Positions 1-10,930 of a DNA stretch of 64,000 nt are shown here, one piece after another (position 1 is the first letter of the stretch; each line of letters begins with the position of its first letter). Position numbers and translations under genes: made by a program. The stretch comes from Morchella semilibera (taxonomy: Eukaryota > Ascomycota > Pezizomycetes > Pezizales > Morchellaceae): NCBI GenBank assembly GCA_009192285.1, contig CM018603.1, positions 1,899,802-1,963,801 on the forward strand, given 5' to 3'. The notes under the pieces are model-generated. The model made no database searches. It was not told the DNA's origin and saw nothing but the letters and a program-made list of their open reading frames with translations.

Positions 1-1291
1 GTTAAAGTGGGAGAAAATAAGCAAGTATAACGGTAATAAGTGACGATGAATTAAAAGAAGTACTAGTAGGTATAAGTATAAATTAGTGGTAATAAATTGC
101 AGCAAGTCTCAGCATTTAACAATTATTATGCTTTTCACATAGACGTGCCAAACATCAACGGATTTGATTAGTTAATAATTTCATTGAAATTATTACTTGA
201 AATTTGATAATATTCTTTATATGATATGTATATATCTATATATAATTCTTTGCAATCGCTGATCTATTGTCCTTTATACATCAAATCATTTTCAAACTAA
301 AGTCGAAGCTATCAAGGCTATAAACCCTAAAGGCATGATTTGTACAACTATTCCCTGTCAATGACTTAAACGACTTATCTTTCCACAGAATAATTCAATG
401 CCCAAGCAAATCGTTTCTGATGAAAACAATCAACAACGGACTCAAGAAAACAATACCAATCGCGATCGTAGTTGATAGGAGATCTTGAGATTTTACCATA
501 TAGGTCAACAATATCAATGCAATCAAGAGTTGCTGAAACTCTAGTACTGGATAATCAAAGTCAACAAGATACGCAAATCATTCCACCTACTATTGTTGAT
601 AACGATGCAACAATTCCAAATACTCAAATCTCCCCTGAACCTTAGGCTCCTCAAATACCAATTCTTTCGTTCTCAGATGCTGGACAACATTAGCAAGATT
701 TCAAAAGTCTCAGCAGATTATTTGAATCTCAGAAGACTCAGGAGACTCAAGTCACAAATGGTAAAGCTTGCTGATAAATCGAGTATTACATAACGTAATA
801 ATACACGAAAGAGATTGCTAGTATCTATTCCCGAACATACCAGAATGGAGAATACTATTGTTGGAAGAGCATTTACAATACCATTATATAGTGTTGAGGT
901 ATTAACAAATGCTTACATATTTGAATATTTTCTCACATGCAATTAGGAAGAAACTCGTCATGTGATGATTCTTCGAGCCAGGAGTGATGCTAGCAGGCAA
1001 CATCCACGTCGTACTTCCGATGATATTAATGCATGGCTCCTACAAGCATAAGCAAATACTACGAACTCTTCTTCATCTATCTCTGCACCCGTATTTCCTG
1101 AATCTGTTACAGGCAGTAGCGGAATAACTACCATGAGCCAATTTGAAAGACCTTTCTGTCGCTTAAAAGATCAAGCACCAGAAATCCAAACAATTTTAAA
1201 GATCGCAAATGACAGAGTTGATGCATATACATTGCTTGTAGTGCCATATAGTCTTCCAGATCTGTTGAATCTTGCATTACAAAAAATATGG
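1..1291. other. AT-rich decayed sequence, no intact gene
   Basis: This stretch is AT-rich and has many stops in all frames. Short open pieces (for example 593-793 and 1133-1290) read like degraded protein but I recognise no family. It is probably an old element eroded by RIP-like C-to-T changes. I see no RNA gene or repeat boundary before the LTR remnant that begins near 1292. Confidence 0.5.
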
Positions 1292-1928
1292 CTGTCTCAA
1301 GGTTTTGGCATTGATCCTGAGGGTTCGATAGTTGTCGCGCTGTTGTTACTAATGAAGGAATATCAAGCGAGGGAGGAATGCAACAACGGGACGGTATCGT
1401 CATTAGGTTCCGTGGTGTTATGTGGCGTAATGGGTTTGTAATGTAATTAGAGAAGATGGTGGGGAGGAAGACGAGGTGTGGTTGCGATGAATTTCTATGG
1501 GGTTCTATAGATGAAGGTATGAGTCATAACGGACTGGCGGAGGAGGGTGTTAAATAGCACGGTAAGACTTTTTCTTTAGTTCTTTCTTTCTTTTCTCTCT
1601 GTCTCGTCTTCCTGTTATCTTAGTACATAGGAACATACTCATATTTTTAAGCTTTAGCTCCATCAGCAAACTCAACTTGTGACTGGAGTCTCCCAACAGT
1701 CTCCCAGGTCTCCTGAGAGTCTCCTGAGCCTCCTGGATATTTTCTGAGTCTCCTGAGGCTCAGGAGACATCAGGAGACAAATGAAGTCTTGCTGATGTCC
1801 TCGTACCCAAAACTCTGTTCCCTGTATCATCGTTCTCATTGAGGTCTATCTGGTCCTCACTCTCCCTGCCCTACGCCCTTTTGCCTCTGCTTTTGCCCTT
1901 GCCTTTGCCGGTGCCTGTGCTTGTATCT
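1292..1928 (+). mobile_element. Solo LTR of family LTR-A, decayed and 3'-truncated
   Basis: The sequence aligns by eye with the LTR-A copies elsewhere in the window, for example 62869-63488 on the other strand: TGTC start, a GGCATT block, the TTAAATAG promoter-like box near 1550, a pyrimidine tract and the CTCGTCTTCCTG block. Many differences are C-to-T or G-to-A. The copy stops short of the usual terminal TCCGTCACA. It contains a full MITE at 1661-1797. Confidence 0.7.
1661..1797 (-). mobile_element. 137-bp MITE (CATCAGCAA family), copy 1
   Basis: It starts CATCAGCAAACTC and ends with TTGCTGATG. The inner part consists of GTCTCCTGAG-type direct and inverted motifs. It is flanked by the 2-bp duplication TC (1659-1660 and 1798-1799). 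It sits inside the decayed LTR-A but is nearly unmutated, so it arrived later. Confidence 0.9.
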
Positions 1929-2375
1929 AACAGGGCGGGGTCGGGCTTAGAAATAAGACGGAAACTTGAATAGAAGCGGAAGACAAGGACAGGAATAGGG
2001 TCGGCTCAGGATATACCAGAAGCAAAACAGATTCAGGTTCAGGAGTAAGGCAAGGACAGAAGGGCCGAAGCCAAGGATATATATTGTAACAGAAAGAAGA
2101 CGTTGCCTAGAGAGGCAGAACATAGGAAAGAACGAGCACTATATATACAGAAATTTTCTTACACCGATGACTTATACCACAGAATCTCATAGAAACCCCG
2201 ACACTCCTGTACTACTCATACTATTCCCAAAATACCCACTTCTATCCCTTTACTACCCAATCCTCTCTAGCACCTACATTCTATTACCGAGCTCCTTTCT
2301 AACCTGTCATCCTACTTTCGACATCAACCGATAGTATCCAACAATCCTGTTCCGAAGACGCCGTGGCGGGAGGTG
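1929..2375 (-). repeat. LTR-like remnant of the RT-C relic
   Basis: On the minus strand this begins with GGCGTCTTCGGAAC, similar to the LTR-A start, and holds a TATATATAG box near 2143-2151. It lies just past the end of the RT-C pol fragment once P1 is removed, so it is probably the 3' LTR region of that relic. No exact LTR end or target duplication could be fixed. Confidence 0.45.
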
Positions 2376-4849
2376 CATCAGCAAGCTTGGGGTTTTCCCC
2401 GGGCGTGCATACATGCGTCCGGGCGTTATGTGCCAAGAATCAACCCGCCCTGAATGCCACCAGCACCCCTTTCGCCCCGGCGAACTGCCAAAATTTCGCT
2501 TCCTCCTGGAGATATCAACATTCCTCTGTTAGCACTGGCGAGTTCTATCTCCGCCATCAACCACCCGGCGACTTTCGTATCAGCACTCTCTCACTCTATC
2601 TCTGGTGCACACGGATCTCGCCCCAAACAAGTCTTCACTCTAAAGCTCTTATCATAGTCATGAATACTCCATTATGGATCGCTACTGCTGTGAAAGGTAT
2701 GTTCACTTCCCTGAGAGCATTGTGTTTTATTTATAGCTAAAATCATTTCATGTACGCAAATCTATTCGGGTATTTACAAGCCAATTAGAGCTGTCCACCT
2801 CAAAGAGATGTGCCATTCCCAAGATGCTACGAATGTTCACAACCCACATCCTTCTCCTTCTTCTTCTGCAAGCTTTGGGAAGGCCGTGGGAGGTGTTGGG
2901 AATCCCCCGATCTTTCGCCTCCAGGAGCTCTATCAGGCACAACCTGTGTGATCGGCCCCTATCATCACGAAGCTTAAACAACGCCTCTAATCGCCCTGGT
3001 AGGCGTCCTCCAAACACTCCTCAATGCTCTGGAGACGCTACTGAAACCCATGCCCAATCTTTTCTCGCTGTTCGCTTTCTGAACGCCGCTTCTCCGGTAC
3101 ATCGGAGGTTGTGAATCTCATACATGTCAGGCTTTTGGAAGATAGGTATCGGAACTTGCAGGCAGGTAAACCTTTCCACACGATATTCACCAAAGCTCTC
3201 TAAGCTTCCGATAAAGCCCTGGGAGCAACCTTCATCCTCTGCATACTCCTTGACCAGACGATATAATGCCGTTCGGTTCATCTTTACCTCATCGGCGATA
3301 TCGTAGAGCTTTTGCGGCCTAGCCGATGGATTACATAGTTTTCTTAACGGCAGTTTAGCATCAATTAAAGCCCGTTCGTTTGTTGATTTTTTCCTGTCTT
3401 CGATTTTGAAAATGTGGAGCAGCTCCTTTAGGTTTTCGCGATGATTCCAGAGGAAGTCGTCATTGCTCTCTGAGCATCCAACGATATCTTTGAGGTTTAA
3501 TATTTGCATCTCCAGTGCTAGTCGCCGCCCGCCGTAGTCTAAGATCTGCGTCGCCGTATCGACCTTGTTTAATGCTTCATATGCTTCTTTGACTTGATGA
3601 ACGTGAGCTAATTCGCTGATGTTGGTAGAGAACCTTGGAATGCTGTCAAAGCGCTCTACATGCTCTCTGTAATGCGATAATAGGTGCAATTTGATGAAGT
3701 TGAAATGGGACCTTTCACGGATCTCGCGAATCTCCTCCAAGCTACGGTCATTGCCCTGAGAGCCTTGAGATTGCAAAGCTCTGGTCCGATCTTTCGCCTC
3801 TTTCCGCGTGCGCTTATATGCTCGAAATTCCAGGAAGATGTTCTTATGTCTATGGAAGTCTTTGAGATAGTTCTCTGGATATTCTAAAGTACTCGTTGTG
3901 TGACTCCCGTATTGCGCCATCAAATGGAAGTCAATCAAGGCTCGCACACATTTCAACGCCTTAGTAAAGTCTACCCTTATAGCATTTGGTGGGTTTCTCA
4001 GAGCAACCGCGGGTGCCCCCAGGACAATCCGCCCAAGATTTCGTATCTCCTTTCCCTGCCATTGTGTTGTCGCCCTGTAAGGTTTATTTGGTACTGCAAG
4101 CCCAGGATATGGTGCAATAGACGACCAAGCCTTGTCGAATTTGTCTAATCGGTGATGTTTCTTAAGGAAACCTTGCACCCACTCCATCATGTGTTTTAAT
4201 AGCCCAAAATAGATATTGTGCAAGATATCAGGCTTGTTCAGGTCGTAGGCGTTGACTCTAGGCATATCCCAGAAAGCATTGAAGAGTGTCTTTACGGACT
4301 TCGACACAAGGTATTCCACTGGCGAAGGATTCGCTGGATTCTCGTTGAACTGCCGCACCAATTCCTGATAGGTCTCCTGATTGCGCGGAGGGCTTCCCCA
4401 ATACTCCCAAGGCTTTTGAAATCAACTTCGCACCTTGGATAGGCTTGATTGCTGATGTTCTGTAAGGAGGCGTGTTCAGGTTGGTCGGCGATCCACCCGC
4501 ACAACACAGGATAACATAATCGCTCATAACCATCGGCACAATTGATAAGCTCGCCTCCACTGCTCCTGAAGCTTCTGAAAATGTCTTCAAGAGCTCGGTG
4601 AAGTGCCATTTGACTTTGACGTCGCAGTATCGCATTGGCAGTCTGGTTGGTCCCTAACTTCGGAGCCACTGGCAACAGTGCTAGGAGTAATAGCGAATGC
4701 CCAGAGGGCTTGTTTCTTACTGATGACTTGATATTGCCAATCGTCAGGTATACTGGCCAAGCCTTCTTGTCGCCGCTGAAGTTCGTCAGATGGGTTCCGT
4801 CCGATGCGCATATAACGGGTACCAAAGTGGACCCTTCTGGGAGTGAGTT

Positions 4850-4945
4850 CTACCCCTATGTGTTAGCCGCTGCTCCCAGAGTAGTCATTAGAGCTCCCAG
4901 AGTAGTTGTTAGAGCTACCAGAGTAGTCGTTAGAGCTCACCTGTG
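4850..4945 (-). repeat. Tandem repeat inside the gene a intron
   Basis: About three 22-bp units of the type AGCTCTAAC-GACTACTCTGGG lie between the splice donor and acceptor of the gene a intron. The P2 intron at the same place is 61 nt and lacks the repeat, so the P1 intron grew by repeat expansion. Confidence 0.6.
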
Positions 4946-4959
4946 TTTCCCACCACCAA

Positions 4960-5096
4960 CATCAGCAAGACTTCATTTGTCTCCTGATGTCTCCTGAGCC
5001 TCAGGAGACTCAAAAAATCTCCAGGAGTCTCAGGAGACTCTCAGGAGACCCGGGAGACTGTTAGGAGATTGCAATCGTAAGTTGAGTTTGCTGATG
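4960..5096 (+). mobile_element. MITE copy 2, inside gene a of P1
   Basis: 137 bp, CATCAGCAAG to TTTGCTGATG, duplication AA (4958-4959, 5097-5098). It interrupts the Trp-rich ADWWW codons of the transposase just before the splice donor. Confidence 0.92.
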
Positions 5097-5255
5097 AATC
5101 TGCTCTATGCAGTACCCCGTACATCCGCTCACCAGATTCATTATGTTCTACCACAGGTGTGTACACCAAAGACTCTCTGAATGCGCGTTGACCTAGAAGA
5201 AATCGCACAATAGTCATTGGGTCGCGATAGTAGTAGGGAACTTTCGTCCCGCCTA

Positions 5256-5392
5256 CATCAGCAAACTCAACTTGTGACTGTAGTCTCCCAACAGTCTCCC
5301 GGGTCTCCTGAGAGTCTCCTGAGACTCCTGGATATTTCTTGAGTCTCATGAGGCTCAGGAGACATCAGGAGACAAATGAAGTCTTGCTGATG
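5256..5392 (-). mobile_element. MITE copy 3, inside gene a of P1
   Basis: 137 bp, duplication TA (5254-5255, 5393-5394). Excising it joins the codons for EVE and GG(T/Q)K in frame, matching the P2 protein at that site. Confidence 0.92.
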
Positions 5393-5977
5393 TATCTCGA
5401 CTTCGGGATGCTGCCAGCTTGATTTTCCCAGGCAATCATTCATCTCCTCCATCTTCCGTATAAACCCCCTGCCATTCCTGTAGGAGCTTTCGCGGTTGCC
5501 ATCCTGGGTGTGGAGGAAGAAGCTGTCAATGTTGTCCTGTGACGCTTTCGATAGTATGAAGTAACGTGCCATTCTAAATTCGTATGCAGAGTTAAAAGGG
5601 CGCCATGGGTCCCTAAGAAGGCTCTCCGAGGTTTCCCCATAGTCCTCCGAGGCAAACAAGCGCTCTCCGGCACCTTCATAAATAGTGGTTCTTGCAACAC
5701 GCATCTCCCCGTCCGAGTCGTCTGTTTCGTCGTTGAAGTAGGACTCTGACTCGAGGTCTGAATTGTGATAGTTGGAGGAGGCGAGGTCGCCATCTATAGA
5801 GCCCTCAGGGGTATCATTCGTGTTCTCGGGGGTGTTGTTATGCTCTTCGAGGAGCTGTGATTGATTGCCGAACCACCCATCGGCCTCGAAGGGATGCGTA
5901 GCGCGAAGATGCTTATCAAAATTCGCTGAAGAGCTATAGCATTTGGGGCAGAAAGGGCAAGTCGACTTCATGAGCAT

Positions 5978-6696
5978 TCGCGACTACTCTCTAGGCAATC
6001 TAATCCCTACTCTCTAGGTAAGCTAATCCCTGACGACTGTTTGGAAATTAGACCCGCCAAAGGTCCCTGCCAAGATATGCATGATTAGTAATCTTCTGTT
6101 TGTTCAACCAACCACCTCCCTCACATCATCTATCAACAACTCCAACATACTACTTCAACCAAACCTCCTAACCACCCACCCCACCTCTCTCGTTTTACTC
6201 CAAAAATTCGCGGGTCTTTTCTCTCTCTCTGCAAGCATTGGTGACTTTCCTCTAAGCATTCGCAGCTACTCTTCCTGACTATATCTAAATGTAGGGTCTA
6301 TCTACCAAATCTATAGACTAAATCTATCGACTAAATTTATCGACTAGTAGTCACTGACCTCCAATATTGCAGCCGTAAGCAATCACCAATAGCAACACCA
6401 ATAGCATGAGTCCGCCCGACCGACGTTATATATTGATAATGTTGGAACAAGGCATATTGGGTCAGTGCGGAAGCTCTGAGAGTACTGATGACTCCCCGTT
6501 GAGTTTTAGGTGACACTCAGCATATAAGAATGCCTTCACCCACCCGGTGTTCCTCTCCCCACCTTCCCTACTACTATACACACTATCAGCTCTATCTTCA
6601 ACTCTCACGGTTTCAACTCTCACGGTCTCAACCCCCACGGTTTCAACTCTCACGGTATCAACTCTCACGGTTTCAACTCTTCTTTCAATTTTCAAG
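5978..6696. promoter_or_regulatory. Divergent intergenic region between gene a and gene b of P1
   Basis: 719 bp separate the gene a start from the first possible ATG of gene b (6697). The region is AT-moderate. It holds a tandem array at 6597-6680 of about six copies of a 15-bp unit TCAACTCTCACGGTT. No other gene is visible. A shared bidirectional promoter is inferred from the layout only. Confidence 0.4.
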
Positions 6697-7083
6697 ATGC
6701 CTCAACTTTCAAAGCATAGGTCGGACCTGTATAAAAGCATTGAGGTTTGCCTTCCTAAAGTTATAAGTTATCCGTTCGTTACTCACTACATTGATCTTTA
6801 CTAGAGGTTTAGCATTGCCTCCCAAAGCATTCCCGGGAGCTCCCACAGGCCTCCCATTGATCCATACGAAGTCCCTCAAACCCCTGAAAGAGTCAGCCCT
6901 GAACTCGGCGCCCCTAGAACACCCATAGTCGCGACCATTGCTCCTAGAGACGCCGCTCGCCTCCCCGACAGCTGCGCCTCCGACAGCCGCCTCCCCGACA
7001 GCCCTCCAGTCAGTAACACATCTGGTATCTCCCCTAGCGCTTGGGATTTAGTAGAACCTAGCTCCAACTCTGACACCGCGTGA

Positions 7084-8598
7084 GTGAGTCCAGCCCCAGC
7101 AACAGGAGCAAAAGACCCAGCAGGCCCAGTAAGGCCGGTACCAGTAAGACGACTACGGAAGACTCTACCTCGGCGCCCCGCTCCTGCTGTAAGGGATTCC
7201 TCCTCCCCGGCATCAAACTCCTCGTCAGCACCAGCAACACCAACAGCAGCGAAAGCAACAGCGGTAGCGACACCCACTGCCCGCACAGCACTCGCCACCC
7301 CTAGGAAAGCATCCGCGACAGCAACAGCAGCGAAAGCAACACCAGCAAAAGCAACACCAGCGAAAGCAACACCAGCGGAAGCAACACCAGCGAAAGCAAT
7401 ACCAGCGATACCTAGTGCCCGCATAGCACTCGCCACCCATAGGAAAGCTTCCGCGACAACAACAGCAGCGAAAGCAACACCAGCGAAAGCAACAGTAGCG
7501 ATACCCAGTGCCCGCATAGCACTCGCCACCCCTAGGAGAGTATCCGCGGACGACATGACAACTCCGGCAGGAAAGGCTAAGATGGCCCTGGGCCTAGCCA
7601 ATCAGAGGAGTGTCTATATTCGCCTCCGGAAGGAATTACACGCGCAAATGATATCGACAGCTTGGGTAAATAAAACCGTCTCCGGCGCTGCCGCCTTCAA
7701 CGGCCTTTGTAACTGGATGATGAGAACCCCATATCTCTCTGGGCACAGGCCTGTCTGGGCCGGACCTAACACCGCTGACCGGAGAAGAATCGAGGAATCT
7801 CTCAAGTGGGTCATCGCCGACGTTGGAAATAAGGAAAGGTCTTCAAAGATCACAGAGCAGCGAGAGCTCCGTGAGAACAATGGTTCTGACACACCTGATG
7901 ACCCTGAAGACCCTGAAGACTTGCCCCTCCCAAAGCGCCAGAAGCAATCGCATGAGCCCGCAGAGCAATCGAGGATGACTGTGATGGTTACTGTGGTCGA
8001 CCCTGATGCCATCGCTCCCTACGACCCCGATACTGCCCCGAACTACACGTGGGACAACCCACTCAACGAGCCCAGTTTCATAGGAGTGTTGAATGGAGAG
8101 TCGTTTAGTGGGCTGTGCAAGGTGATAATGAAGCACACCATGCCTGATAGAGTTATCAGGACCATCCGGGGAGCAATCGCGAATGCTCCACCCTCTCTTC
8201 CAGGTGCTCCGACAAACGACCCACCAGTGGTGCAGATTACCGATGGCGAAGAGCTTGAGGGTTGGTTGGCCGACACCACCGCTAGACCTCGACGGCTCTT
8301 AGCAATACTCTACAGGGAAGGCGCTGGTTTTGGTGAACGTGGTGACGAGTCTCCGCCCAGCCACCAAAGGTTTCCGCACATTGAGAAGAGCGATTATTCC
8401 ATCCTCGATATTCCTGCAGAAGACTCCAGCTTTGATCCCAACTTTAGGGTGACCAGTACTAGGCGCCGGGTGAATATGCCCCGTACCTTTGAGAGCTTTC
8501 AGAGGATCATTTTCATGGATACGCTAGGTTCGGAGGACTGGGACGATTGGCGGGGTTGGGATTACTGTAAGCTAGGAGGCGGGGATGAGTCAGAATAG
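7084..8598 (+). CDS. Gene b copy 1: accessory protein of the P transposon, unknown family
   Basis: I do not recognise the family. The first 150 or so residues are low-complexity Ala/Thr/Pro/Lys repeats coded by a 15-bp DNA repeat. After that comes a conserved domain (VYIRLRKELHAQM...WVNK, then ...ITDGEELEGWL) shared with both gene b copies of P2. Exons may lie upstream: an ATG at 6697, a possible GTTTGC...TTTACTAG intron and an open stretch 6813-7080 rich in Pro and Ser. After about 8515 the sequence leaves homology with P2 and looks like an inserted LTR, so the tail of this frame is probably not native. It lies downstream of and divergent from gene a, co-oriented with gene c. Confidence 0.6.
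   Translation: MSPAPATGAKDPAGPVRPVPVRRLRKTLPRRPAPAVRDSSSPASNSSSAPATPTAAKATAVATPTARTALATPRKASATATAAKATPAKATPAKATPAEATPAKAIPAIPSARIALATHRKASATTTAAKATPAKATVAIPSARIALATPRRVSADDMTTPAGKAKMALGLANQRSVYIRLRKELHAQMISTAWVNKTVSGAAAFNGLCNWMMRTPYLSGHRPVWAGPNTADRRRIEESLKWVIADVGNKERSSKITEQRELRENNGSDTPDDPEDPEDLPLPKRQKQSHEPAEQSRMTVMVTVVDPDAIAPYDPDTAPNYTWDNPLNEPSFIGVLNGESFSGLCKVIMKHTMPDRVIRTIRGAIANAPPSLPGAPTNDPPVVQITDGEELEGWLADTTARPRRLLAILYREGAGFGERGDESPPSHQRFPHIEKSDYSILDIPAEDSSFDPNFRVTSTRRRVNMPRTFESFQRIIFMDTLGSEDWDDWRGWDYCKLGGGDESE
7314..7500 (+). repeat. 15-bp tandem repeat coding ATPAK units
   Basis: Imperfect copies of GCAACACCAGCGAAA run through the N-terminal part of gene b. Antisense reading gives Trp/Cys-rich frames that are artefacts of the repeat. 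Confidence 0.8.
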
Positions 8599-9016
8599 GT
8601 TCTATGGGTTTCTGTTACGCGAGATTGTGAGTCATGGTTGATGTTACGCGAGGATATGAGTCAGGCTTGGCTCTGGAATAACGGGTATATAAGTGGGGCA
8701 ACGGCGCCTACTCTTGTAGTTTCATCAGCAAGACTTCATTTGTCTCCTGATGTCTCCTGAGCCTCAGGAGACTCAAAAAATATCCAGGAGTCTCAGGAGA
8801 CTCTCAGGAGACTTGGGAGACTGTTGGGAGACTCCAGTCACAAGTTGAGTTTGCTGATGTTTCTTTCTTCTCTTTTCTCTTTACGCAACGTCTTCTGTAA
8901 CTAGTATTCAATATACTTTATAGTCTCTACTTCTTTAGTGACTATCGCTGCCTATTTAATTCCTTTCTCATACTTCCCTCATACTTGGGTCGTATCGCTG
9001 CAACAACTCGTGCCCT
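8517..9016 (+). mobile_element. Probable LTR insertion (LTR-D-like) in gene b of P1
   Basis: Homology to gene b stops near 8515. What follows has LTR-D features in plus orientation: TTACGCGAG blocks, a TATATAAG box at 8685-8692, a pyrimidine tract, TTTACGCAACGTCTTC and an end near GGAACGAAGCTACA. I could not find an exact target duplication, so both ends are approximate. A MITE (8723-8859) is nested inside it. Confidence 0.45.
8723..8859 (+). mobile_element. MITE copy 4
   Basis: 137 bp, CATCAGCAAG to TTTGCTGATG, duplication TT (8721-8722, 8860-8861). It lies in the LTR-like segment between the box TATATAAG and the pyrimidine tract. Confidence 0.92.
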
Positions 9017-9301
9017 GTGGAACGAAGCTACATCGCCACCCCCTCCTTGAGAATCATACAGGAGTATGTTGTCCGTCGTGATAGGCAGCAGGGTGGTATT
9101 GACCATCTTGAACCTATATACCAAAGGAAGTTTCCCGACGCCGTCTGTGTTGGAGACCCGGATTTCCTGCCGGGGAAGATATGGGCACAGGCAGAGATAG
9201 CAGCGAGGAGAGCTGCTAGTAACGTTCCCAAAGCCCCCAAAGCCGCACCCAAAGGCACACCAACTATACCTAGGCCTGCTCCCTCGAGCGCCGCCAGGTA
9301 G
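9017..9301 (+). other. Short open frame, possible displaced end of gene b
   Basis: About 94 codons with ordinary composition (IIQEYVVRRDRQQGG..., ending in an Ala/Pro/Lys tail) follow the presumed LTR. It could be the C-terminal part of gene b cut off by the insertion, but similarity to the P2 C-terminus is not convincing. It has no homologue that I recognise. Confidence 0.3.
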
Positions 9302-10147
9302 GTGTGCAGTCGCGGCGACTCAGAGAGTATTGGCGATATCTTACGGTTAACTATCTTCCATTCTCTATTAGCCCTGTTTACTTTACTAATTAGTCAGTAG
9401 TATATATACCTTTCTTTTATCTCTATATATTTAGAGGATCGTTGGCACTATATTTAGAGGGTCGTGTTTTGATTTTGATTATTAGTAAGCAGTGATTAGT
9501 AGGCATCCTAACATTTCACCTAGCTTTTGTAGGTTTTCGATATTTGAGGAGGATTGGAAAGGGCTCTGGGAGTAGTCGTGATGATCGATGGGGGCGCTCG
9601 GTATCGTAAGGTCAGTTAGGGTTGATTTAGATTTTTTATGTGGTCCTAGTCTCGGAACGGATGTTGAACTTATTATGTGCCTAATAATATAATTATTTGC
9701 CCTGATTGGGTTATGTTTGGTGCCTTTTTAGAGCCCGATTATGCTTAATTAAGGATCTTTAGTGAATCAATAAATTAGACTCAAAGTGGAAAGCAGGGTT
9801 AGGGTTAGGAAGGGGGAGGTTAGTCATTACGCTCCACCCTCATCTCTCTACTTGCAATTTTACGTCTACGGCTTTATCTCTACGGCTTCACCTACCCCCC
9901 ACCCTCCACCTCAACCTCTATACAGAGTATATTCATATCTCGTGATAGTCACCAATACTAACGTCCATATAGTCTCCTAATTCGCCCAGTCCTATGCCCA
10001 ACCAAACTTACGCTCAATCCTACGCCCAATCCTACGCCCAACAAAACCACGCTTAAAAGGCGGGTTGACCCCCCACTTAGTCCCTTCGCAGCTAGGAAGC
10101 ACGTAGGTAGGCCTCTCCTAGTCGTCGGGATACCTATGGGAGGCACC
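9302..10147. other. Non-coding part of P1
   Basis: About 850 bp with no convincing gene. It is AT-rich from 9340 to 9780, then mixed. A short run of related GCCCAATCCTACGCCCAA units lies at 9985-10040. Confidence 0.5.
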
Positions 10148-10422
10148 GCGTCCCGAAAACCATAGCTACTGTGAGCCGGAAATACGTCGAAAAAATGATA
10201 TGCTCTAGTTTCGAAACCTCGAGATCGCGACGAAACGATTTTTCGATATTAGAAACCCCCCCCTTTTATGTGATTATATAAAAGGGGGGGTTTTGGATAC
10301 ATAAAAGGGGGGGGTTTCTAATATTGAAAAATCCTTTCGTCGCGATCTCGAGGTTTCGAAACTAGACCGTATCATTTTCTCGACGTATTTCCGGCTCACA
10401 GTAGCTATGGTTTTCAGGACGC
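10148..10422. repeat. 275-bp near-perfect inverted repeat (foldback element)
   Basis: Two arms of about 123 bp face each other. The left arm begins GCGTCCCGAAAACCATAG and the right arm ends CTATGGTTTTCAGGACGC. Both arms include the blocks CGAGATCGCGACGAAA and a C8/G8 run. The spacer of about 27 bp contains another AAAAGGGGGGG. It looks like a foldback MITE or a long hairpin. No target duplication was seen. Confidence 0.85.
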
Positions 10423-10550
10423 TATTTAGTTCGTGAAACGCGGCTGTACGCAATGAGCGTGATTATTAGTGTAACTACATATTAAAAGTTTTAATCGAAT
10501 AAACATTACTTAATTATTATCCAAGAGGACGATATTGCACTATCAAATAA

Positions 10551-10785
10551 AAATATCAGACCTAGTCAAAAAAAAATATCTAATTGAAATGTCAGACCGC
10601 CTCATCGCGATAGCTCAGAGAGCAATGGCTAGTACTGTGGGGATGCTGTGAGGTTACCGAGTGAGCACTTGTGATAACATCTAGTCAAAAAAAATATCTA
10701 AACACCTCACCACGGTAGCTCAGGTGGTGACGACCAGTGCTGTGGGAGATGTAAGGTTATCGAGTGAGCACTTGTGATTACATAC
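10551..10785 (+). repeat. Tandem pair of tRNA-like (SINE-like) units
   Basis: Two units of about 110 bp follow each other. Each has CTAGTCAAAAAAAATATCTAA, then a segment with an A-box-like TAGCTCAGGTGG (second unit exact to TRGCNNARNNGG), then GGTTAYCGAGTGAGCACTTGTG in the place of a B box. No cloverleaf is evident, so this is more like a tRNA-derived SINE head than a tRNA gene. Confidence 0.45.
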
Positions 10786-10930
10786 TAACCCGATTGATAT
10801 TAGTGTCCGTCTGCTTTCGGTTTAGCTCAAAAATTGCCTTGCCAAGCCTTGTGCTCAAAATCAGGGGCAGGGGCTCTTCCAACCACACCATTCTCGAGAT
10901 ACCCCTATCATCACCGTGATTACTATCACC

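Larger units (their letters stand above)
2748..5977 (-). pseudogene. Gene a copy 1: Plavaka-like transposase, broken
   Basis: Cut-and-paste transposase of the Plavaka / CACTA-related type. It starts near 5974 with a C2H2 finger (CPFC...H...H), followed by an acidic linker, the YYYRDPM block, an ADWWW block, the core ICASDGTHLTNFSGDKKAWP, a CPRC-like motif and a KPDILHNIYFGLLKHMMEW segment. It parallels P2 gene a throughout. Damage: MITEs at 5256-5392 and 4960-5096 lie in coding sequence, and removing each with one copy of its 2-bp duplication restores the frame. A 1-nt frameshift lies near 4398. An in-frame TGA at 3021-3023 stands where P2 has Trp. The intron after ADWWWETQ (GTGAGC donor, acceptor near 4850) contains three 22-bp repeats. 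The last segment, 2748-3017, matches the P2 C-terminus. Confidence 0.85.

Noticed and set aside
2363-2740. Plus-strand frame at the left end of P1
   Set aside because: It crosses the transposon boundary at 2376 and has no homologue in P2; likely chance in GC-rich subterminal DNA.
5041-5349. Distinct small gene with a transposase-like middle
   Set aside because: It is a chimera of two MITEs and the piece of gene a between them.
7225-7440. Trp/Cys-rich minus-strand frame resembling a cysteine-rich peptide
   Set aside because: It is the antisense of the 15-bp repeat that codes the ATPAK region of gene b.
10250-10310. Telomeric or centromeric G/C tract
   Set aside because: The G8/C8 runs are part of one inverted repeat, not a tandem telomere repeat.
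10597-10675. tRNA gene
   Set aside because: The A-box match is good but the B box is degenerate and no cloverleaf or anticodon arm can be drawn; kept only as SINE-like.
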